A stretch of DNA of 64,000 nucleotides from Lomentospora prolificans (Eukaryota; Ascomycota; Sordariomycetes; Microascales; Microascaceae). How positions within the stretch are numbered: the stretch's first letter is position 1; the number at the start of each line of letters is the position of its first letter. Below are positions 48,548 through 60,208 of this stretch, in pieces. Position numbers and translations under genes: made by a program. The stretch spans positions 1,426,001 through 1,490,000 of the forward strand of contig JARFXM010000009.1 of assembly GCA_029532625.1 (NCBI GenBank), written 5' to 3'. Below the pieces are notes generated by a model. The model was not told the DNA's origin. It did no database searches and saw only the letters and a list, made by a program, of their open reading frames with translations.

Positions 48548-50385
48548 TCACCTCTTTTTTTCTTCTCGGGTAGGTTCTTCCCCAGTGCTGCCAGCCACAT
48601 TCTCAGTATCGGTAGTCGGTTTTGTAGGATCTTCGCGCCTTAATTTCCAACCGCCGCTCCAACCGAACCATCCCGGCTCGCGCGGGCCCTTGAAGATGCA
48701 TACGAGGATTGCAGAGCCGATGAAGGCCACTATTCAAAGCCGAAATATATTAGAATCAAAGCTCAATATATATATATTATACGTGAAGACGCGCTTGTAA
48801 CAGAAAACAGCGAAACCATAGAAGGGAGTTGAGATAGAAACTTACTGCAACTTCCACCGCTCCATGTCCATCCGCCCTCGTGATAGAGCCGGTTCCCAAT
48901 CGCGGTGCCGGACAACTGGCCGCAAAATGCCATGACCATGTAGGCCGTGTTCAGCCTGTTGCGCGCCTTGGGATTGATGGTATAGATGGCGGTGCGATTC
49001 GCCGTCTGGGCCATCTGGATGCCGATGTCGACGGTGACAGCCTGTATGACCGGCCCTGCCACGGTGAACTTGCCGGTGAAGGTGCTGACAGTAATGCCAC
49101 TGAAAGCGATCATTAGGCCTAGCAGAGATGATAACCATGGAACGTAGCGGTCCGTAACGAAACGTCCGTAAACCGGGCCGCCGGCTATGGATACTATGCC
49201 GATGAGAGAAAACAGTCCGATGATGAGAGAAGAGTAGTTGTAAGGGTCAGACGAGAGGAGAAACGTCAAGGTCGTCCAAAAGGCCGTGAATGAAGCGCTC
49301 ATGAGGAGCGTAATGAGGCAGGCCTGCACGAGCAACGGTTCGGTGAAGAACATGTAGACGATGGACCAGAGGACGCGAAAGTAGTTGAGGCCTTTGGGGT
49401 TGGTGGAGGGGTAGTCGGGCATAAAGAAGTAGAGGGCGATGAGGAGGAGGTGCTGCGCGCCAAAGGAGAACCAGTAGATGTTGCGCCAGTCGGTGTAGTT
49501 GGAGACGATGCCAGACAGGAGGCGAGCAACGAGCATGCCGAGCATCAGGCCGGAGACGACGATGGAGATGGAGCTGGCTTTGCGGTTGGCGGGGGCAAAG
49601 TCGCCAACGAGCGGGAGCATGAGCTGCGGGGTTACTGTTGTCGCGCCGCAAATGAATGATAGGGCCGAGAAGACAGCAAAGTTGTTTGTTATGCAAAGGC
49701 CGAGCCACTAGGGAGGATTTGAGTTGTGTGAGCCAAGGATCGGGACTGGAGGAAGGCTTACTAGCATGGCGGTGGCCCAAATTAGGGTGAGGATGAAGGC
49801 TCGTCTTTTGACTATATCACCTAAGGGGCATATGAAGAGAATTCCACAAGCGTAGCCGGCCTGGAGGAGCGTTGCCACGGAAGAAGCCTTCTCGAACGAC
49901 ACTTCAAAGGTCTCGGCAATTTTGTTCAAAACCGGTTGGTTATAATAGAGAGAGGCTACGGTAAAGCACGCGGACTACATCCATTCTTGTTAGACAACAT
50001 CAAACCTCTCACGAGGGAGCATGAGAATGCTTACGAAGCCGTAGAGAATGTTGAGTGCCATTGTAAACGGAGGAGGGTTCTTTGGGTCATATCGACAATG
50101 TCTCGGGGTCCAGGCAATGGCTCGCCGCAGGATCAGTAAGGGACCGGAAGCTTTCTCGTCTTGCGGCTCACATATCGAACCTGCCGCGTCCGGTGTCCCG
50201 GGAGGTCGTGGCCCCGGATTGAGCTTGTCGTCTTCACCTTTAGCTTCCGATGTGGTGCCTATCCGTTGTTTATTGGGGTCTTGCGCGGTGTGATTGGCCA
50301 CAGAGGGCCCGACTGGGTCTCTTCCGTGTCCGTTCGAATCCCTCTCGCTTCTTGGCTCCGCCGTAGCGGAAGTTGGGGATGTCAT
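48548..50385 (-). CDS. MFS transporter (substrate unknown)
   Basis: Major facilitator superfamily membrane transporter of 535 residues. Exons 50035-50385, 49762-49974, 48846-49707 and 48548-48729 join in frame. A hydrophilic N-terminal region of about 100 residues is followed by a probable set of twelve membrane segments. The MFS signature loop between TM2 and TM3 is seen as PLGDIVKRRAFIL, and TM5-6 contain GLMLGMLVARLLSGIV. The segment SACFTVASLYYNQPVL followed by ETFEVSFEKASSVATLLQAGYACG resembles bacterial YnfM/AraJ-type efflux carriers, a subgroup also common in filamentous fungi. An exporter role is therefore plausible, but no substrate can be inferred from context. It ends with a cytosolic hydrophilic tail (TENVAGSTGEEPTREEKKR). 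Confidence 0.9.
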
Positions 50386-51217
50386 TTTGCGATACAGGGA
50401 CCACGCGTATACTACGTATACATTTTTTTCCAATGACGGAAGATGCAGAGTTTAGACTTCCACGATGCCACGAGAGTGCAGTAACATACAAACTAGTCAC
50501 AGAAAGACCAAAGAAGAAGAAAAAGATAGCGAAACAAACAAAAGGAGGTTCCCTCGGGTAGCCATGCCACACGAATCGAGCGAGCGGATAACAAAGGAGC
50601 GGAAGAAGAACCACCCCCATGAATAAGAGCCAAATTGTGGAGTCGGAAACTGCACGCCATCGGAGAGTCCCATTGTCAAGTGTGCAAAACCTACAGAGCA
50701 GCAAAGAGATGGGAATACTACTGCCGGGAGATTAATAATGCGCAGGGGTCCATTTGCCGAAGAAGACCGTTTTCGCGCACAATCGCCGGGTTGGTAGGGA
50801 CTCTTTGAAAGTTACTAGTGCAAGAGTAGCTTGGCGTGCTTGCAAGAACTGCTTCCAACGTCCGATACGGTGCCGATAGTCATGAATGTTCCCATTGCTG
50901 CTCCTGTGCGTGTTCGCGGCATTGTGATAGCCAGACACAGCAGGATGGAATGGGGTCTACCGAATTGGTGACAAGGTTGGGTTATCCGAGGTCGTGTAAA
51001 AGGGACGACATCAAACGGTCATAGAGTGAAGAGGGATGCTGCTTTGTGCTTTTGGGGCGAGCACCGATTCCCGATGGCGACAGGACAATTGCGATGAGCG
51101 ACAGCGTCATAGCGGAAACTGATGAGTCATCAAGACTGCAAGACTGGTATTAGCCCCGCGTAACCAATGCTGGCTGTGAATGCTTGATAAAACCAAATTA
51201 GGAACAGCAAAGTAACA
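50386..51217. other. intergenic region MFS transporter / tRNA-Glu
   Basis: Promoter and leader of the MFS gene. No further gene seen. Confidence 0.5.
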
Positions 51218-51298
51218 TCCGATGTAGTATAGTGGTTAGTATACTGCGCTTTCATGAAAGGCACCGCAGGGGCCGGGGTTCGATTCCCCGCATCGGAG
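51218..51298 (+). tRNA. tRNA-Glu (anticodon TTC) with 9-nt intron
   Basis: The cloverleaf folds by eye. The acceptor stem TCCGATG pairs fully with CATCGGA, with G as discriminator base. The D arm contains GGTTAG, the anticodon stem CTGCG pairs with CGCAG, and the T stem CGGGG/CCCCG encloses TTCGATT. The anticodon TTC is at 51251-51253 in a CTTTCAC loop. An intron of about nine bases (TGAAAGGCA, 51255-51263) sits after position 37, the canonical place. Internal A and B box sequences for RNA polymerase III are therefore present, and a T-rich stretch follows at 51308-51316. Confidence 0.93.
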
Positions 51299-52248
51299 TT
51301 CACATTTTCTTTTTTTGGTGTTCTGGAGGAGGCCTGAATGTAAAATGAGCTCCTCCTATCCGCGCTGTTCTGGCCAGGCCTTTTTTTCTTTCCTTGTCTT
51401 TTTTTTTCCCTTTTCCTCTCTTCTAAGCCTTTACTCTTTCTTTGAAACGGCTATGCCCTTTAGTATCGTCATTATTATAGCTCTCCCCTCGTTTGCCACT
51501 TGCATTGCCCTGGATGATGTCGGTCAACATGATTCTTAGGGCTACCCATAACCGAGCTGGCCTTGCGCCTCGTCGGTATGGCTAATGCAAAGACAATAGG
51601 TATCCCACTTATCTCATGCTATCAGTACAAGTAAACACTGCCGTAATTCCACCTCGAGCCTGGAGAGTACCGGCTCGTTTTCGATTTTCGCTGCCCATCA
51701 GCCAGTCCCCCATCACGGTTGCTCCATGTCCAGATTAGTCATCACACCACCCATATCAACACCCACCCCAAATTTTCTCGGACCCAGACTCTCTCTTCCT
51801 CTTCCTTGATACAACTGCGCACCCAAAGTCCAAAGAGCTCGGGAGCCTCAGGGCCTCGGACTCTCCCTCTGTTACAAGCGAACTCCACACCACCGGGTTT
51901 GATCCGGGCGTTGTTTCCAGGGGGGTAAATGGAGTGCTAGATCATAGGATTACCGCCCGTTTGAAGGAAGTCGTAGCCTTTGCTGTGACGGCTCCCTATG
52001 GTTATGGCGGCAACATGTTCTTTGCCAAACGCCGAAGATGTAATTGCGATATTCTATACATTTGTGAATTTTGCGTTTGTTGGATTTCATTCAAATATTT
52101 CATACCTTACACTCTGCTCTAAAGTAGTGGACCTTACTCTCGTTGAATGCTGCACTTTTCTGAAGGGGGAAGGTCTATTGAATCGTCGTCCACGATTCTC
52201 TCCCAGCATCGCTCCCTTTATGATACACGGAAGTGTCCTTGGACACTT
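51299..52248. other. intergenic region tRNA-Glu / glycine cleavage T protein
   Basis: Starts with a T-rich segment that could terminate polymerase III transcription. No gene supported in the remaining 900 bp. Confidence 0.5.
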
Positions 52249-53556
52249 TCACTTGCCCTTGTAATATCGGGCCGGGACAAACGGCATCTTGGTCACCGCC
52301 GCGCTCCTCTTCTTCCCTCGAACAACCACATCCACCTCCGTTCCGGCCTTATGGAACCCGTCCTTGATGTACCCCATGGCAATGTTCTTGCCTAGCGTCG
52401 GGCTGGGAGAACCACTAGTGACCACACCAATCTTCTCGCCCTCCTTGGAGTGAATCTCTACGCCCTCGCGGGCCGGCGCGCCGCTGGCGACCAGCCCGAC
52501 GCGTCGTCTCTCGACTCCCCGGCCGCCCTTGGATTGGGGAGTGAGCTGGGGAAGAATGGTCTCGACGCCGTTGAAGCCTCCGGCCTTGCGCCTCGCCGGC
52601 GAAATGATCCAGGAAAGACCTGCCTCCACCGGAGTAGTGGTGTCGTCGAGGTCGTGGCCGTAGAGACACATGCCCGCTTCAAGACGTAGGCTGTCCCGGG
52701 CGCCGAGGCCCGCAAGCTGTAGCCGCTCGGGGCCCGCAACGTCGAGTAGAGTTTCGGCGATGGCGGTGAGCTCCTTGGCCGGGTCGCCCTGGCCGTCGGC
52801 GATGACGAGGGAGATCTCGAAGCCGTCCTCACCCGTGTATCCTCCGCGACTGATTAGAAGATCTCTCGTCTTCGTCCCATCAACCAGCCGAAGCTGAGCG
52901 TACACCGCATTCCCAAAATACAGCTTCGATAGATCTACTGACCCCTCCACAAGCTCACCCAAGATCGACTCGCTCTCCGGGCCCTGCAACGCCACAAGCC
53001 CAACATTCTCCTCCACCCTCCAAACATCCCTCTCCGAGACCCCCATCCCCCGCAACTGGCCGCCAATAAACTCGATATCCTTGTCCCGACACGCAGCGTT
53101 CGACACCACGTAAAACTCATCCCCCCGCAACCTCGTAATCATCAAATCATCCACGATGCCCCCCGTCCGCGGCCACAACAACGCACTCAACCTCGACTGC
53201 ATCTCCCCCATCGTCCCCGTCTCCACGGGGGTCATCCGCTCCAGCGCCTCCGCCGCCGCGGGGCCCCGGAACGTGTGCTGCACCATGTGGCTCACGTCGA
53301 ACAGGCTCGCCTTGGCCCGCGTGAACTTGTGCGAGTCGCTCACACTGAGGTTGGAGTATTGCACCGGCATGGAGTAGCCGGCAAAGGGTACTAGCTTGCC
53401 TCCTCGCGCGACGTGTAGGTCGTAGAGAGGCGTCTTTTTCGCGCCTTGAAGGCACGTCGACGCCCACCGCGGAGAGAGCGTGGGAAGCTTAGGGGTTGGG
53501 CTCTTGAGGATGGGGGGTTTCCGCAAGGGCCCGATGGCGGAGCCTAACCTCGCCAT
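52249..53556 (-). CDS. GCV1: aminomethyltransferase, mitochondrial (glycine cleavage T protein)
   Basis: T subunit of the mitochondrial glycine cleavage complex: it transfers the methylene group from the aminomethyl-lipoyl H protein to tetrahydrofolate and releases ammonia. Intronless, 435 residues. The first 35 or so residues are basic and Ser/Pro-rich without acidic residues, a mitochondrial presequence. Domain markers in order are TPLYDLHVARGGKLVPFAGYSMPVQ, the folate-site ASLFDVSHM, GGIVDDLMITR (with the catalytic Asp), ALQGPES, RGGYTGEDGFEI, RLEAGMCLYGHDLDDTTTPVEAGLSW, and the C-terminal barrel with GVVTSGSPSPTLGKNIAMGYI. Length matches the family (about 400 residues). The ATG at 53556 is the first methionine compatible with a presequence. 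Confidence 0.97.
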   Translation of the reverse strand: MARLGSAIGPLRKPPILKSPTPKLPTLSPRWASTCLQGAKKTPLYDLHVARGGKLVPFAGYSMPVQYSNLSVSDSHKFTRAKASLFDVSHMVQHTFRGPAAAEALERMTPVETGTMGEMQSRLSALLWPRTGGIVDDLMITRLRGDEFYVVSNAACRDKDIEFIGGQLRGMGVSERDVWRVEENVGLVALQGPESESILGELVEGSVDLSKLYFGNAVYAQLRLVDGTKTRDLLISRGGYTGEDGFEISLVIADGQGDPAKELTAIAETLLDVAGPERLQLAGLGARDSLRLEAGMCLYGHDLDDTTTPVEAGLSWIISPARRKAGGFNGVETILPQLTPQSKGGRGVERRRVGLVASGAPAREGVEIHSKEGEKIGVVTSGSPSPTLGKNIAMGYIKDGFHKAGTEVDVVVRGKKRSAAVTKMPFVPARYYKGK

Positions 53557-54436
53557 GTTATGTGTACGTGTGTGGGCAGGTGAGTGAGCTAAGACTTGAT
53601 GACCTGATCGGTGTGCGACTACCTTGAGTGACAGTACCACTCCTGATAAAGAGATTAAGTAGAAAAAAGCCAGCGGTGCGGCCTAGGGCCTTGCAAGAAT
53701 GATTGTCGTGAGGATGTGGTCAATCGGACGCGGTGGTTCGCAAGCAAGGTTATCAATTATGAATCTACCGATGTTGTTTTGTGATAGTCTAATGATGCAT
53801 CATCGGTTTGAGCTGGTGAATCAGACGAGTTGGTGGGGCAGTCGCGCCGATAACCCTTCGGATTAACTCATTGCGACCAGTCACGTCTATATAACTGTCT
53901 TCTCATCGCCTGCATAGGTGCATAGAGTCTTTGCGAAAAAAAGAAAATAAAGGGTTAAAATCAGTGTTGTATACAAATATATATATATATATAGGAAGCC
54001 TTGCGTCATGGAGAGACTCCAGCGGGTTATCGACTGACGGTACGCATCACTGAGAAAGCCAACCGCCAAATGTAGAGCTCTACAATCAGCTCCTTGCTAG
54101 AACCTATCTCTTCAAGTCAGCCGAAGCTACCGTTATGCATGCTTGCATTGCGATGGTAGGCTGGTTCTGAATATTGAATCATGGGCTGAAGGACATGAAC
54201 TCTTTGACTCTAAGAACCCTGCGGATACATGGTCGTTATCGCCCGTGAATCCCGCAGACTCCATATCGCTCGATAGCTCTGAAATCCCAAACAAATATTG
54301 GCGTGCCTGCTTATGGCCTGTCATCCCTGCTCCCTCCCCCCAACCAACCAAAAAAAAAAAAAAAAAAGAAAAAAAAAATGTAGATGCCCTATTCTGCCAC
54401 TCTATGCGCGTCCCGTAGTCTTCCCCAGTTGCCACT
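53557..54436. other. intergenic region GCV1 / VMA13
   Basis: Promoter of GCV1 and 3' flank of the V-ATPase gene. It contains an interrupted poly-A tract (A18-G-A10, 54350-54378) and a short TA repeat near 53978-53991. No gene seen. Confidence 0.55.
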
Positions 54437-56156
54437 CTACTTGCTGCTCTCAAAGCTATACTTCAGCCATCCGCCGAGGGCCCGCAAACTTTCCCACCTA
54501 ACATTCTCATCGGTTTCGCCCATGAGCTCCATAACTCGTTTCTTCAGCCCCAGTCTTTCGAGCTGATGCCTTCTCTCAGGAGCCTCCCTTACGAGCCAGC
54601 CAATGTCGTTACACGCGATGGCGAGAACAGCTTTGTCCTGGTCCCACGGCTTCGCCATGATCTCGCCCATCTTCTTGGGAAGAACACCGTTCTCATATTC
54701 AAGAATCTTCCTGGCGTTCTCGGCCCAGAACATGGCATTGCGATGGGGAGGTGACCACCGAAGATGGCCCGAATTGACCTCGGCTACGTACTCATCAAAG
54801 GTGGTCTTGGTCTTGGTATACTCTTCGAGGAGTTCCTTGAGGGAGGCGAGGTCTTCTAAAAGATCCGGGTCGGTGAAGTGACGACCAGCTAGGTTTTCGA
54901 GAAGGCTCGGTAGCCTCGCTAGGACAGCCGTTGGGAGAAGGGACTGTTGATTTTTTTCGAGCAGGTTCCAGAGCGTGGCTATGATGAGTCGGGAGGTCTT
55001 CTCTTTGGGAGACACTCGCAAAAGCTGAGTGTACAGGATGACAATGTCATATTCGCTGTGGATACCATGTCTGTTAGAACGAAAGGGTGTGGCGTGAGCG
55101 TGGTAGGGAAGGGAAACTCACTCATCAAGGGCATCGCCAATCTCGGAGGCTTCGAAACTAAGTTGCCACAGAACGAGCAGCACGTGGTAGAGTAGTTGCA
55201 GACCGACGCCTCCGCTTAATTGGCCATCAGTCCCAGAGCGGATATTCGTGCTGCCACTCCACAAGCTAGAAGTTGAGCTCTGTGAGCCGACGCCAGCAGC
55301 GGACCGGAGAATGTCTATCAGGGGCTTAACAGTTTCATCTCGCTGCTTCCAAAACTGCTGCCGGGTTTTGCGCGAGTAGAGGGCGGTGGAGAACTGTTGA
55401 ACACCGATATCTTGCTTCGAGGCATCGTTACTCGCGATGAGACTCGAGAGATATGTGAAGGTTTGCGGAAGCGTTTGTTGGGTGGCCGCGGACTCGTCAC
55501 GGGCAGCTGCCATGATGCTGGTGAGAACCTTGGAGGTGAGAAGGGGTATAGGGTCGTCGAGAGTCTTGGAATGCCCTAGAAGTGGTCGAAAGCTTTGGTA
55601 CGGTTCGTCTGAGCGAAGGAGACTCTTGGCGAAGCTTGGAGCGCCTGTGCCGTTGGAGAAAGACATAAGTTAACAATCATGTTTGGATAAACGGGGGCCA
55701 AGCACAAGTTAAGGACAAGACCAAATATAGTTTGAACCTCAAATGCCACGTGAAATGATGGATAAACAAAATCTATGACTATCAAGATGCGTGCTGCATT
55801 TCGGCCAGCGTCTACACGTGGAAGGGAAAGAGGGCCAAAGGTCGGCACGTACATTCTATAATGTCGCTAAGCAGCACAAGAAGGTACTGCACCATAGCAG
55901 GTTGCTTTGCAGCCGTCTCTAGGACGCTCGGCCGCGAGGCTGCCCTATTGCCGGCGAACAGGGTGGTATAACCGTCGAGATCATTTTCGATAGCGGATTT
56001 CTTCGCCTCGGATTTCTTGGCGCGATCGACGGCACGAATCAAAGCCAGCTGGTCGTCAGTGACGAGGCCAGACCGGACAGCGCCGTCCCAAGGGATGGGC
56101 CGTTGGCGGATGTTGTTCTGGAGCGAGGCCAAGTATGTCGGCGCCTCGAGTGTCAT
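54437..56156 (-). CDS. VMA13: V-type proton ATPase subunit H
   Basis: Regulatory subunit H of the V1 sector of the vacuolar/endosomal proton pump. It couples V1 to V0 and silences ATP hydrolysis in free V1. Exons 55853-56156, 55122-55644 and 54437-55055 give 481 residues (yeast Vma13 has 478). The protein is all-helical with HEAT/armadillo-like repeats. The conserved C-terminal domain is clear: SGHLRWSPPHRNAMFWAENA, then VLAIACNDIGWLVREAPERR and LGLKKRVMELMGETDENVRWESLRAL. The ATG at 56156 (MTLEAPTYLASL) starts the frame. The leader region to the right is long and divergent from the next gene. Confidence 0.96.
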
Positions 56157-58950
56157 TTTTGTGGGTGACCGATGGATGCACTGGGGAGGAGTAAGCTGGA
56201 TATAAGCGGGAAATAACGGATTCCCTTCCTCAAACAGCAGCAAGACTCAGGCGTGACCCTGTCAAGGGAATGTGACGGGGACGAGCGTGGCAACTGCAGG
56301 TACGAAGCGACGTGCCGCCTTGTCGATGGCTGGGATGCGATCGGTGTGTGGGTGACCGAGACGAAAGCTTAAGGATGGGACGGAGAATTTGATGATTGAA
56401 TTCAAGGGAGTTGGAGATGGCGCAGGGAGCTAGGGTGACGTCGCAAGCACAGAGCTCAACCTAGGCTGATCCAGGGTTGATTGGGGGGGGTTTCTGCTGG
56501 TCACTGTGCACCTGGGCGGGCTGGGCTGGGCTGGCCTTGGCCTGGTTGGTCTTGGATTCCTGAGAGTGCAGGTGGGGCAGCGGCCGGGATAACACCATGA
56601 CAGAGTGAATGTACAAGTAATCCAGCCAGCCAGCATGCGCACGACGCACTTGGATTGGCACTGGCAGGCACTGGCCAAGCTCAAGACGAAATGCAATGTG
56701 CTTCAGTTATTCTGGTGCCTGGCCTGGCCCAAAATCGAGGATCTTCCGTGAGTCAAGGATTTCTGTTTTAACACCTCCAAAAATGAAATAAAGTGAAGGA
56801 GAATAAAAAAAGGAAAAAAAAAAAAAATAAGATTGGCGAACATGCGAGAACTAAGAAAGGTCCCAGCACGAGCTGTAGGTTTTACCTTTATTTTACGTCT
56901 GACGTCGGAGCAGCTCATTCCTTGTCGGGCCAACATGAATTCAGTCATGTGGCATAGAGGTGTGATGCCGTGCAACTGCTCTTCGGCAGGTTCCCTTCAC
57001 TGCAATGTGTGCCTTCTAAGAAGCTTCTCTCAAAAAGACCATATTGGGATGTTAATCGTCATTGGAAGGTGGAGGTGATTTGCTACAGCCGTCGGGTTGT
57101 GTGAGTGTTGGGGTGCTCTCATTACCTAAGCCCCAGGTACGTTTGGTTCTCTGCCCATCCCGGCCAGCGGGTTAGATGTCTCATTCGTTCCTCCGCATCA
57201 TCGGGTGTCTTGCAGCTATCAGGTGTAGCTTCCCGCGAGTATTTCTGTCTCGACTTGGGCCCTGCATAAATGTGCATAGGAAGCTCGTTCTCCAGCCAAC
57301 ATGTTCAAAGAGTAGAATCTGGGGGGCTCCATTGAGATCAAGGCAGTGAGGAGGCGACAAAGAGTGTGAGCGAGGCGAGTGTGAGCTGGCCCAAGGCCGA
57401 CGCTGGCCACTGAGGGTTGTGGAACCGGTCGGGTATCACAGTTTCCACGTATCCTAGGCTTGGGTGGGCTTGTTGTGAGTAAGGTAAGGTCATGGCTGCG
57501 GGTAGATGGGAGGACACGACAACAGCCAGTCCAGTCGGGCACTCGATGGGTGGGGTGGGGCGGAAGAGCTCTTGATCCTTGATAGGTAAGTTGAGCATTT
57601 CATCAACCCATCCCAATGATCGTATCACCTTTTCGGGCCTTGGCTAGGCCACGGAGCCTGGACTTTTCGGACCCGCAGGCGGTCACGGCAATGACGGACT
57701 GCCGTTTGGGGGGAGTCAAGGGCGTGTCTATCCTGGATTCCACCGCCATTCCAACGTGGGGTCCTGGTGCCGGAAACAGGAATCCTAGTGGATGCGAACC
57801 AGCTCACCGTGCAGTTGATGTGCGCCCAAACTCAGGAACCAGCGGCCTAAAATGGGGCGCCCAACGACTGTGACAGGCCCTAGCGACCACTGGTACCTTC
57901 AACACCAACCGCCTGCAGGAATCAATCCGAACGTCCGTCTCTCCTCGGAATGCTTTGCCATCCGTGGATGACGGCAAGGGCAGGCAGGGGGTGCAACGGC
58001 ATCGGAGAAAGAGAGGAAAAAAAAAATGAAAAAAATGAAAAAATGGGGATAAGCGTGGAAAATATTTTCCTAGTCATCCCATCAAGAGCAAACGAGATTT
58101 CAGGAGCGTCACTCAATTGCAATCGGCATGGATAAGCTTGACTGGGATGGACAAGAATAAGGGTGACATCGTTGTGCGTTGCTAGCAACAAGGAACTGGC
58201 CGGCGTACAAAAAATCGGCGAGGTTGGTGGTGGTCTCGGAGGGTGGTTGGTAACAGCGCTTCGCCCTCCACATTGGCCAAAATCGCCCCAAGTCACCCAA
58301 ATCACAATCCCCCTCAATATGCGCCATGCGCTGCCGCTATTGTTATAATACCTGCAGCAACACACTCGCACACCCACCACGAGGCACCCTTTTTTCCCTC
58401 TCTTTTTCTTTCCTTTTTTTTCCCCTGTTACTACATTTTGATCATTATTCATCATAGTCGCTTGTCTCGAGACTGGTCTGTTAATTTTCCTCCACCTCCA
58501 GTCTCGTGCCCGGTTTTTTATTTCTCCCCCGTTGCCCCAGCGGCCATATAAGTCCGCAGAGCTTAGTTCCAAGACCTTGGAAACGGTCACTGCCTTTTCC
58601 CACCCGCATCTGTCAACCAGGATAGCTAAAGGAAATAAAACCGCCGCTCAAGGGAATTGGACTGTTGGCAATATCACCGCGAGAGCTGACGGAAACGATT
58701 CGAAGCGGCCGCAGGCCGGGTGTGAGCTCACACCACTACCGGATTCCCCAGTGCAGGCTCCATCCCATCAATCTTCTCGCGCACTCTCCCCGCGTTTGCT
58801 CACCGACACCGACCAAGTGTAAGACAAGTGCGGACCGGACCTCCCAGCTCACGCCAACCAGGGAAAAAAGAAGAAAGAAAAGAACAGGAAAAAGGCCCGC
58901 TTTCCGGCGACACCAATCCAAAAATAATCTTCCTTTCAAGATCCCCCAAG
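56157..58950. other. 2.8-kb divergent intergenic region VMA13 / membrane protein
   Basis: Promoters and leaders of both flanking genes. Open frames such as 57922-58590 (222 codons, minus) have a composition driven by polypurine/polypyrimidine tracts and no motif. CCAGCCAGCCAGC lies at 56622-56634. CT-rich segments at 58387-58430 are typical of fungal core promoters. No gene seen. Confidence 0.5.
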
Positions 58951-60208
58951 ATGAGGAAATTTAGCTCAACGAGGCAAAGGGGACCAAGCTTCCTCTCCGG
59001 CCTCCTCCGCCTCCTCGTCCTCCTCTCTGCCCAACCTGCCCGAGCTGTGCCGTACCCCCGCGACGACCTCCATGATGTTGGGTACTCCTACCTCATGCCC
59101 CGCGCCTGTGCGCAATACTGCGGAGCTGATAATCAGTATTGCTGCGAAGCCGGATCTGCCTGCATGACGGAGGGCGGTATTGCCATGTGCGCCGGTGGCC
59201 AAGGCATTTACACCACAACCTGGACGGAAACCAAGACCTTTACCAGCACCATCACCTCCGATCTTCCCGCAGCTGTGGCTACTCCTGTCGACAAATCTGT
59301 TCCCTGCGAACCCCAGAGCGAAGATTGGACGCCGTGTGGTTGGGTATGTTGCGACTGGTGGCAGGAATGCGCTGTTGACGGCCAATGTGTCGCGAAATCC
59401 GGCTTCGAAGGTGGTCCTGGTGGTGCCGGACAACCGACCGTCATCACCACCAACGGCCAGGTGACCACGTTGTTCTCTGCACCTTTCCGTGTTACTGGTA
59501 CCGGATCCGCAGCTGCCTCCGGTACCGCAGTTGCCGGCGAAGGTCAGGACGATGAGGGTCCCAGTTTGAGCCCCGGCGCTATTGCCGGCATCGTCATCGG
59601 GACTCTTGCCGGTATCGGCCTCCTCTTCCTTCTCTGCTTTTGCCTCATTGCCAAGGGCATCCTGGGTGCAATCTTTGGCGGCAGGAAGAAGAAGGAGCGC
59701 TCGCGGGAAGAGATGTACGACGACCGATACACGAGGAGCAGCCGCCCGCCCTCGAGCTACTTCACCAAGAGAGGCACTCATAGCTCGTGGTATGGTAGCT
59801 CTTCGAGCCCCAGACGCAGCGAGAAGAAGAAGAAGTCGAGCGGCGGCATGTGGCTGGGCATCACCGCCGCTGCCGCGACGCTGTTGGCGCTTCTGAACAT
59901 CAAGAAGGATAAGAAGCCCCCTTCGAGGCGCACCCCGACCATGTATACCGACTCGTACACCTACAGTTATTCGAACTCGAGTCCAAGTAAGTTCTCTGCC
60001 CTCCTAGGCTACCCTAGGTTCTCCTTTGCCGGCTAGTACAAGTTTTGCTAACCAACATTTTACAGGCAGTTCAAGCTCCGGAGGCGGGTCAAAGCACCCA
60101 AGCAGCCACTCCCGCCGGACGCACCGGACCCATCGCACCTCTCGCTCGCAATACACCCAGCACACGCGCCATACGGCGAGATCTAGCAGGCGGAGCTCTG
60201 CGCACTAG
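58951..60208 (+). CDS. cysteine-rich secretory-pathway membrane protein, function unknown
   Basis: Two exons (58951-59986, 60066-60208) encode 392 residues. It has a basic N-terminus with signal sequence (LSGLLRLLVLLSAQPARA) and an extracellular region with two cysteine groups, CAQYCGADNQYCC through MTEGGIAMC and CEPQSEDWTPCGWVCC through CAVDGQC. A Gly/Thr/Ser stalk follows, then a transmembrane helix at about 209-232 (GAIAGIVIGTLAGIGLLFLLCFCLIA) and a strongly basic juxtamembrane KKKERSREE. A second hydrophobic segment lies near 299-318 (MWLGITAAAATLLALLNI), and the tail is rich in Ser, His, Arg and Thr, mostly encoded by exon 2. The single-pass design with a cysteine-rich ectodomain recalls fungal wall-stress sensors, but it is not a classical WSC domain. 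No homologue with known function is recognised. Confidence 0.82.

Noticed and set aside
57922..58590. 222-codon minus-strand open frame
   Set aside because: Lies in the leader region of the 58951 gene; driven by polypurine/polypyrimidine tracts, no motif.
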